NCBI RefSeq assembly: GCF_000224145.3
Contig: NC_020176.2
Location: 2,470,792-2,534,791 of the forward strand
Length of the DNA: 64,000 bases
Source of the DNA: Ciona intestinalis
Lineage: Eukaryota > Chordata > Ascidiacea > Phlebobranchia > Cionidae
Direction of reading: 5' to 3'
Below the pieces are notes generated by a model. The model did not search any database and had not been told where the DNA came from. It worked only from the letters and a program-made list of their open reading frames with translations. Below, one piece after another: positions 57,684 through 64,000 of this stretch; the first letter of the stretch is position 1, and every line of letters starts with the position of its first letter. Position numbers and translations under genes: made by a program.

Positions 57684-60600
57684 CTATGATGTTTTCACAT
57701 TTTCTTGCCAGTATTTTTCATAAATGTCAAAAAACATTTTCTGGCAGGCAAATTTAGCTTTGAGCTTGGTCGCAATAAGAAATGCTCCTGAAAGCTTTCG
57801 ATGTAAAGAATAAGTTTCTTCCGGAGGCGGGGAGAGACGATGTTTCATAAAAACTGGGATGATATTCATGATTCGACTGGAGGTGTTTTGGGTGCTGAAG
57901 TCGAATACATCATCCGATGCGAACGGCTCTCCGAGGATCATAATAGCATCCACATGTGCATCGTTCATCACCTGGAGGGTAGACAGATGTTTTAAAAAAT
58001 TTCAACTGGTCATCTGGTATGAAAAATTTCAAGGTTGAATTGGGAGTATAAACTTTTCTTATTTTAAATTATTGTGTTACTTCTGCTACCAGGCATAATG
58101 TATGTAAATAATCTTTTAACGGCTTACTTGGTGTGAAAAATGTGGTATATTTCTGTTGTGTAGCCTGTTATCCGGTAAGATTTCATCAGAGAATGTAATG
58201 AAACATTACGTGTGTGCATTACGTTCCCTGATAAAGTCTTGCCAAATAGCAGACAAAACCTCGGAAATACATGGCGATTTTTCAATCCAAATAAGCAGCT
58301 GAAAAATTATTATGTTATGCCTGTTAGAAGAAGTGCCATTTCAAAAAAAGTAAAATCCCAAGATATTCCAAATGGCAACAGCTAAGAGTAAAGCATACTT
58401 GTGGTTCATATCCTGTTAAAAATCCCAGTTTTTTAGATTTCTCTAAAACGAGCTCTCTGTCGCCATCTGCTGCCCCTTTAACTACATCAATATATTCATC
58501 CACGAATTGTTTCGAGTAGGATCTACTTGCTCCAAAGTCAAGCAACCATAACTGCAGGATTATACGAAAATCTTAGACACATGTTATGTTATACTATACA
58601 TACATGGAAATCTTAAGTTATGATATGTAAACTATTAAATATAACTTTTCATCGTCACAGGGCATGACAAGACACTTAGCGCCAATTGCTTTGACCCAGT
58701 GGTCACTAATGGGTTGTCTAAACTGTCATACAACAATACAAAAAAACAACTAATTACTGACAAAGTTATATATGTGTTAACAGGTAGACAGGAACGCGGT
58801 GTATGAAACAGAACACTCGTGTTATAACGACTGTCATTTTCAAACCATGAGAAGATAAAGCAAGTTACATTCATGCATACATAGTACGTCTACCTACATG
58901 TACATATCACACTACAGACATTTTACACCCATGACCATTCACCTTTTGCTGCTCTTCATTGTAGAAGAAGTTGGCCCAGTTAGGATCAGTTTGCATGCAA
59001 CGTAGTTCAAATATTTCACGTAAAACCAATCGCAACACTGCTGCAGCAACCTGGTGAGCAACACTGTTTTTTCATATTTTCCAAAAAAAATTGTTTAATT
59101 TAAAAAAAATTGCCTTTAAATACAATTAGCCATATAGGAATGTAATTACGCAACCAGTGGCGCATCCAGGGGGTATTAAGATTGCAAGTAACCCTTTTAT
59201 ATTTTTCCTTGCTTGTTACACAGGTGTAACTTGGTTCTGTTCCCGTTTATTACCGTATGTGTGCACCGCTGCCACTAACTATTTAATTAGAGCTTAAAGT
59301 GCGTAAAGCTTAAATAAAGAAAAAAACACTACAAAAGACTTAACTTATTATGTTTAAAAAAAGACTAAGGCCTAAATTCCCACTATAAACTTTTGTTCAG
59401 GCATTTTAAACTTTCTCACAAATTTATAAAAATGAAATATTTCCATTCTTACATAGTTACGTTCATCCTGGCTGAGGTTGCCAACTTGGTCGATAGGAAT
59501 CCCTGTAATAAGCTCTGTTGTTAACACACGTTTTCCACTGAGTTGAGGTGTAATTTCAGGAACTCCATACATTTCTTCATCAGCAAGTACTTCTCTGGGA
59601 AAAAAAGAGAAAACGTTTTGACAAAAATTGTATGGCTAGATTTTTATTTTATAACAAAATTTATGATTGTAATTTACAAAAGACAAGTATGATAAAATTT
59701 GTAGCAGCATCAAGCTTTGAACCAAGTACCCCTAGCTGTGAGGCACCACTAAACTATTACGTTGAAAGTAGAAAATAATTCAAATTTATGTGTTTGGCTA
59801 TAAAGTGGTGTCAGTATGAGTGTATCACTACAATAAAAAAAAAAATAATAACAGTTATCAGGTATGAACTAACTTGACATCAACAAATTAACACATATGC
59901 AATTGCCATCACTCAGCTGTTAACATTTGCTTTATTATAGCAACATTTATAACAGGTGTTGACAGTATATGGTGTGACACTAGTAAATAAACTTTATGTA
60001 TATTTAGTTAATGCAATAATATATGAACTTATACCTGAACATTTTCATGAATTCTGCTTCACGTTGGTAATCACACTCCCATGCCAACTCACGACGAGAA
60101 ACATCAATAAATTTATCAATGTATAGCTCTGTGTTAAACATCAAGTATTATGTAAATCTAAAAAATCTTTATTTTTTTAACTCTAAAACAGCCCAAAATT
60201 TTGCAAATTTTCAACAGTGGTTATCCTTTTTAGTTGCTTATTTTTCACTTTAAATATTTTTCGCTTTCGCGTGCCCCCCCATATTTATAATCAATAGCAA
60301 ATTATAGCATAAGGCTCGACACTCGGCTCAATTTTCGGACGAGCGGCGAGCGTCAAAATAGAGAAAAAAAGCATGAGCTTTTGAGTTCGGGCTCAGAACA
60401 TCCCTAGAAAAAACACAGTACAGCTTACTCACGTTCTGGGAATATATTCCAGAGTTTAAGAAGTGAAACCAGATTGTCAATGTCACTGTTAATGCTATCG
60501 GCAACACCTGGATATTGAATTTTCATTGCAACTTCTTTCCCATTGTGCAGCACCGCCCGATGAACCTATATGATACAGAGTGGATGAAGATAGAACACCT

Positions 60601-63131
60601 TTTAATTCTATTTTCTAGCCCTATTTGGTAGTTAACAAAGAACATTTAAAGAATTATAAAACTATATCCTTACGACTCCCATTGTTAATTGTTTAAAACA
60701 TGATCAGGATTATGAGTCTCATCTTACCCCATGGTACTATATGTCCTTATTAACAATATACATACACATCAAAGCCACCTGTCCAATTGATGCAGCAGCA
60801 AAAGGTTTCTCGTCAAATTCCTTCACAAGGCTTCTCCAATCAGAACCAAATTCTTCAACTAAAACTTTCTATAAAAAAATAGAAAAATATAATAAATTTA
60901 TGGCAAACCAAGTAATAAAACTACAATCTAAATTGGTGATTGTGATAAAAAACATGTTATAATAAAAGTAGAATCTAATAAAGTCACAATTTAAGATTGC
61001 AGATTTACATTTTTGCTTTGGTCATTTTTTCGTATTTTTGTGTATTATCGCACACATTTCCCATCCTGTTATGAGTTATAACGTGTGTCATCATATCAAA
61101 ACAAATAATGATATGCAGTACACAGCGATTCTAAAATACCTTCATTTGGGAGGCTGGCATATAGTCTGCACTTTGACGCACTCGATCAAAAACTTCAATT
61201 AGTTTTGGGTCAACAACAGAAACATCTAAAACAAAGTTTTCTTTAAAATTGCTCATCTACAACAAATTTTTTTTTTCAACAAAATAACTGAATACTAATG
61301 TATGCAAACGGTGCTAGACTGAGCAGCTTCTATTCTATGTAGGATTTGAACCCGGAATCCTTTAGTAGCGATGCAAGTGCCTAACCACTGAACCACGGTG
61401 CCTGATTTTTGTTGTTGCTTTACCTTGTATGCTTAACATCTGGCCAAGCTTAAGTGCAGCACCTCGAACTTTACACAGTGTTGCCACGATTTTTTCCATG
61501 TTTGCTTCAGTCAACACTACTGAAGCAGCCAGGGAGCTTTTGTCTGTAATGATATGAAAATAACTAAGGATTTATAAACACTAACTTACAGCATGGGGTA
61601 ACAAACAGTTAGGGTGTAAACCTAATAATAATAATAATTTTATTTGTCTCTACGATTACGGTAGCGAAAATTTAGAAATATTTGAAAAGAAAAAACAGGA
61701 TATAGCAACAAAACAACAGTTGTAAAAGGCATTTCCAGTAAAAACATATTTACATTAAATTGAACGAAAATAAGCCTCATTTAGAAAAATGAACTTTACT
61801 GATATAGAAATTTAGAAAATATATATAAAAAGCATATAGAAACACCCACTTGATTTCTGTTCTGATACTCCAATTGATTTCTTTGCAGCATCAGATAAGG
61901 AGCCAATCGCCATGCTCGCTGCTAGACCTGAGATAAATATGTTTGACTTTAAAAAGTTATTAACATTCAATAACAGACTGGTACAAAGCAGTCAAAAACA
62001 AGCAAGATATCATAGGCTTTAGTATCACAGTTTTATGCCTAAGTAAAAATACTCATTACTCTGCTGTTAGGTGTCTAAAAAATATGCAAAGCAAAGTAAA
62101 CAAAGTTCCTAATGTTTGACAATGATGGTTATAACTACATTTTAAGAATGTCACCTCAAAAAAACATTTTCATAAATGCAATCAGACAGCCCAAGTTTTT
62201 CCCAATAACAACATTTATAATTGCGTAGCTCCAAGACATGCACTAAGCATGCCAAAATAATGCCACAAGACAACCAAAATATTACCCCCAAAAGAAGCCA
62301 ACCGGCCAAGCCTTGATGTCGGAACCCTTCGCTCTTTCGACTCCGAAGTTATATTGTCCATCTTTGAATCCGGTTTCTTTGTTTTTTTCTCTACATTCCT
62401 AACTCGATGTACTTTTGCGATGGCTGCTAATTCATCAGCAGTAAACGCACGTAAACTGTTAGATGTATGAAGATGCCTGTTATGTGGAGACAATAAGCAC
62501 CTCCTGCCCAAAGTTCGTGGGTTGGTTTTATGAACCATGAAGTTGTGTCTTAAGAAAGGGTGAGCGCTTGTGTGGTACTGTCGAGTTGGACCTTTGCCAG
62601 TAAGTGGCTCAGTTGTTGTTGATGCTACATTGACTTCTGTTGCTCCGACAAGTTCTGAGAAGACTTCTTCTTCATCAAAAATGTTTTTGTCAAATGTTTC
62701 GTCGAATTCAGATACATTACACACTCCAGTTGCCTGAGAAATAACACAATTGTAAAGAAGTATAATAAAAGCAAAGTGATTAAAATTATTTTAATCGAAT
62801 TGCATGATTTTAAACAAAACAAAAACCAATATTTATATATGACATATGTATATTGTATATATACCCTATATAGCATTCAGATGTGTGAGGTCTCTTTCAC
62901 TTTTAATTAGGCATTGTATTAAAATTTAAAAGAGAATAACAAAAAATGTTAATAATGCTCTGGAGAATAATACAAGAACCCTCTCACCTTTTCACATTGT
63001 TCCATTAAGGGTCCAGTAACACTACTGGCCCGTAATGCAAAACCGATTTCATTACATGTGTTTTGAGCGCATGTTTGACCAATTTTGATCACTCCTCGGC
63101 TCATCCAAATTAGATCAGAAACACGTTGCAT
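57684..63131 (-). CDS. COQ8A: COQ8/ADCK3 atypical kinase of coenzyme Q biosynthesis, complete, 12 exons
   Basis: Exons (minus): 63131-62988, 62733-62286, 61927-61850, 61543-61424, 61225-61140, 60868-60779, 60565-60433, 60128-60035, 59594-59453, 59050-58943, 58551-58399 and 57971-57684; 1884 nt = 627 aa, close to human COQ8A. Family hallmarks in order: [15 protein letters not shown]; KxGQ motif KLGQ (255-258); A-rich loop AAAS (316-319) in place of a P-loop; catalytic Lys337 in [18 protein letters not shown] with Asp467 and Asn472; DFG at 486-488; C-terminal [17 protein letters not shown]. Known role: UbiB-family ATPase/kinase-like protein at the matrix face of the inner mitochondrial membrane, needed for ubiquinone synthesis. 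The N-terminus fits a mitochondrial leader. All residues expected for activity are present. It could represent the single ancestor of vertebrate COQ8A and COQ8B. Confidence 0.95.
58076..58336. repeat. Foldback element with about 60-bp inverted arms
   Basis: The left arm 58076-58140 (CTTCTGCTACCAGGCATAAT, AATAATCTTTTAACGGC) is the inverse of the right arm at about 58277-58334. The interior also contains a smaller inverted repeat around GTAATGAAACATTACGTG. It is related to 5023-5305 and lies in the last COQ8 intron. Confidence 0.75.
58640..58880 (-). repeat. SINE-related repeat, inverted
   Basis: Reverse complement of the 56636-56960 family: GACCCAGTGGTCACTAATGG, then AACGACTGTCATTTTC and GATAAAGCAAGTTACATTC. 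It lies in COQ8 intron 10. Confidence 0.75.
60571..60742. repeat. MITE-like element making up most of COQ8 intron 6
   Basis: TGATACAGAGTGGATGAAGA to CTCATCTTACCCCATGGTAC, 172 bp of a 213-nt intron (60566-60778). The splice acceptor (ATATAG, minus strand) sits at the element's edge. Confidence 0.8.
61328..61402 (-). repeat. Short tRNA-like SINE with intact A and B boxes
   Basis: The minus strand reads GGCACCGTGGTTCAGTGGTT with A box TGGTTCAGTGGTTAG (61381-61395), then B box GGGTTCAAATCC (61342-61353), and directly the TACATAGAATAGAAG tail. The usual SINE body is missing. It is tRNA-derived but does not fold as a normal tRNA by eye. It lies in COQ8 intron 4. Confidence 0.75.
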
Positions 63132-64000
63132 TGTTTAGTTCAAGTTATAATTATGACTACCTAAAATACAACCTAACCTGTGAATACTATATAGCAACCT
63201 GTGAATACTATATAACATTCGTATCATACGACTGCAGTTAAAGTAAGTAAGTGTACGAATATAAACACAGTCCCCAAGATGATCCTAGTATAAAGTATAC
63301 ATAGCGATACTTTTAGCGGCCATTAACGGGACTTTTACTGGAATCGCTATTAAAATTTGGGACCATAGTACATGTCAGAGTCTTTGGTGCACGTCCAAAC
63401 ATTTTAGTTTTAGTATTGAAACTCGTATATCCGATCTTCTTAAAAGTCAATAAGTTGCCTATCCGCACAAACAGCAATGTGCAAAATAGAATAGACATAT
63501 AGTAGGGTGGGGGAAGACGGGTATCCTGTTCGTGGTTTAAACAATTAACAACGGTCTATGTGAGTCATAAGGATACGGTTTTATAAATCTTAAAATGTTC
63601 TTTATTTACTACTAAATAAGACAAGAAATTAAAATGAAAAGGTGTCCCATCTTTCCCCACCCTACCATATATAGGGAACCAATTAGGCTATTAGTTGATC
63701 ATCACATATTTTGATTTGTACATAGATAAACGCCAAGTAGCCAATATACGACACAAATGCGGGTTATTAGGTAGCTTCCTTTGGTTTAAAAGGGTGCATA
63801 GTTGACCACAAAACTTGAGTTTTTGTTCATGCGGTATAAATGTTTCAGAGTTGTATTAATTATTAAGCAACATGTGATATTACTTTTCCTGCATTTGCGG
63901 CCAATTCTATATATACAGACCTAAATATTGTAACGAGCCCAAGCAGCCGCATTTTGCTTGATTGGGTCTAAGTTGCAACTTAATTATTAATCAGCGAGTC
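63132..64000. other. 5' flank of COQ8, no further gene
   Basis: Upstream DNA of COQ8 with one MITE copy (63499-63673). A short duplicated segment (GTGAATACTATATARCA, twice at 63178-63215) lies close to the start codon. No coding region is supported to the window edge. Confidence 0.5.
63499..63673. repeat. MITE-like element, near full length
   Basis: ATAGTAGGGTGGGGGAAGAC to CCCATCTTTCCCCACCCTAC. About 20 bp near the left end is missing. Confidence 0.85.

Noticed and set aside
61328..61402. Functional tRNA gene
   Set aside because: A and B boxes are present, but no acceptor-stem pairing or anticodon arm is apparent by eye and the tail matches the SINE family.
1..64000. CRISPR arrays, rRNA genes, viral or retrotransposon coding regions
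   Set aside because: No regularly spaced identical repeats, no rRNA-like conserved blocks, and no reverse transcriptase, integrase or capsid-like reading frame was seen in the translated sequence.

Overview
The window reads as a draft chordate-invertebrate genome, most likely an ascidian tunicate of the Ciona type. The DNA is AT-rich. Genes are compact, with many small GT-AG exons separated by introns of a few hundred bases. Several genes have a splice acceptor a few bases before the ATG, as in tunicate spliced-leader trans-splicing. The encoded proteins are close to vertebrate ones (striatin, COQ8A/ADCK3, NXPE). The species call is inference. Two runs of exactly 50 N (40329-40378 and 56796-56845) mark assembly gaps. 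I built the gene models by hand from splice signals; each model joins in frame and its summed coding length is divisible by three.

Layout. (1) 865-4726, minus strand: a four-exon gene for an 80-residue secreted protein with 12 cysteines, which I cannot assign to a family and which is the best candidate for something undescribed. (2) 10319-24408, minus: a complete 18-exon striatin (754 aa) with five 28-bp tandem repeats just after its stop codon. (3) 24409-30190: a gene-poor divergent intergenic region. (4) 30191-37135, plus: a ten-exon CYP2-clan cytochrome P450 (525 aa) whose introns are packed with a short inverted-repeat element. (5) 38345-50905, minus: an eight-exon gene for a protein of about 1800 aa with a C-terminal SAM domain and otherwise unrecognised sequence. 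(6) 52936-55003, minus: a two-exon NXPE-family protein (576 aa). (7) 57684-63131, minus: a 12-exon COQ8 (ADCK3) atypical kinase (627 aa) of coenzyme Q biosynthesis.

Repeats dominate the non-coding DNA. One short (about 120-200 bp) MITE-like element, with ends like TATAGTAGGGTGGGGGAAGA and its reverse complement, occurs in roughly 40 whole or partial copies in both orientations, in introns and between genes. A tRNA-derived SINE family with recognisable pol III A and B boxes and a foldback element family are also present. No CRISPR array, rRNA gene or functional tRNA gene was seen. The genes do not form an operon or an evident pathway. COQ8 (mitochondrial ubiquinone synthesis) and the P450 (microsomal oxidation) are both metabolic, while striatin is a PP2A/STRIPAK scaffold.
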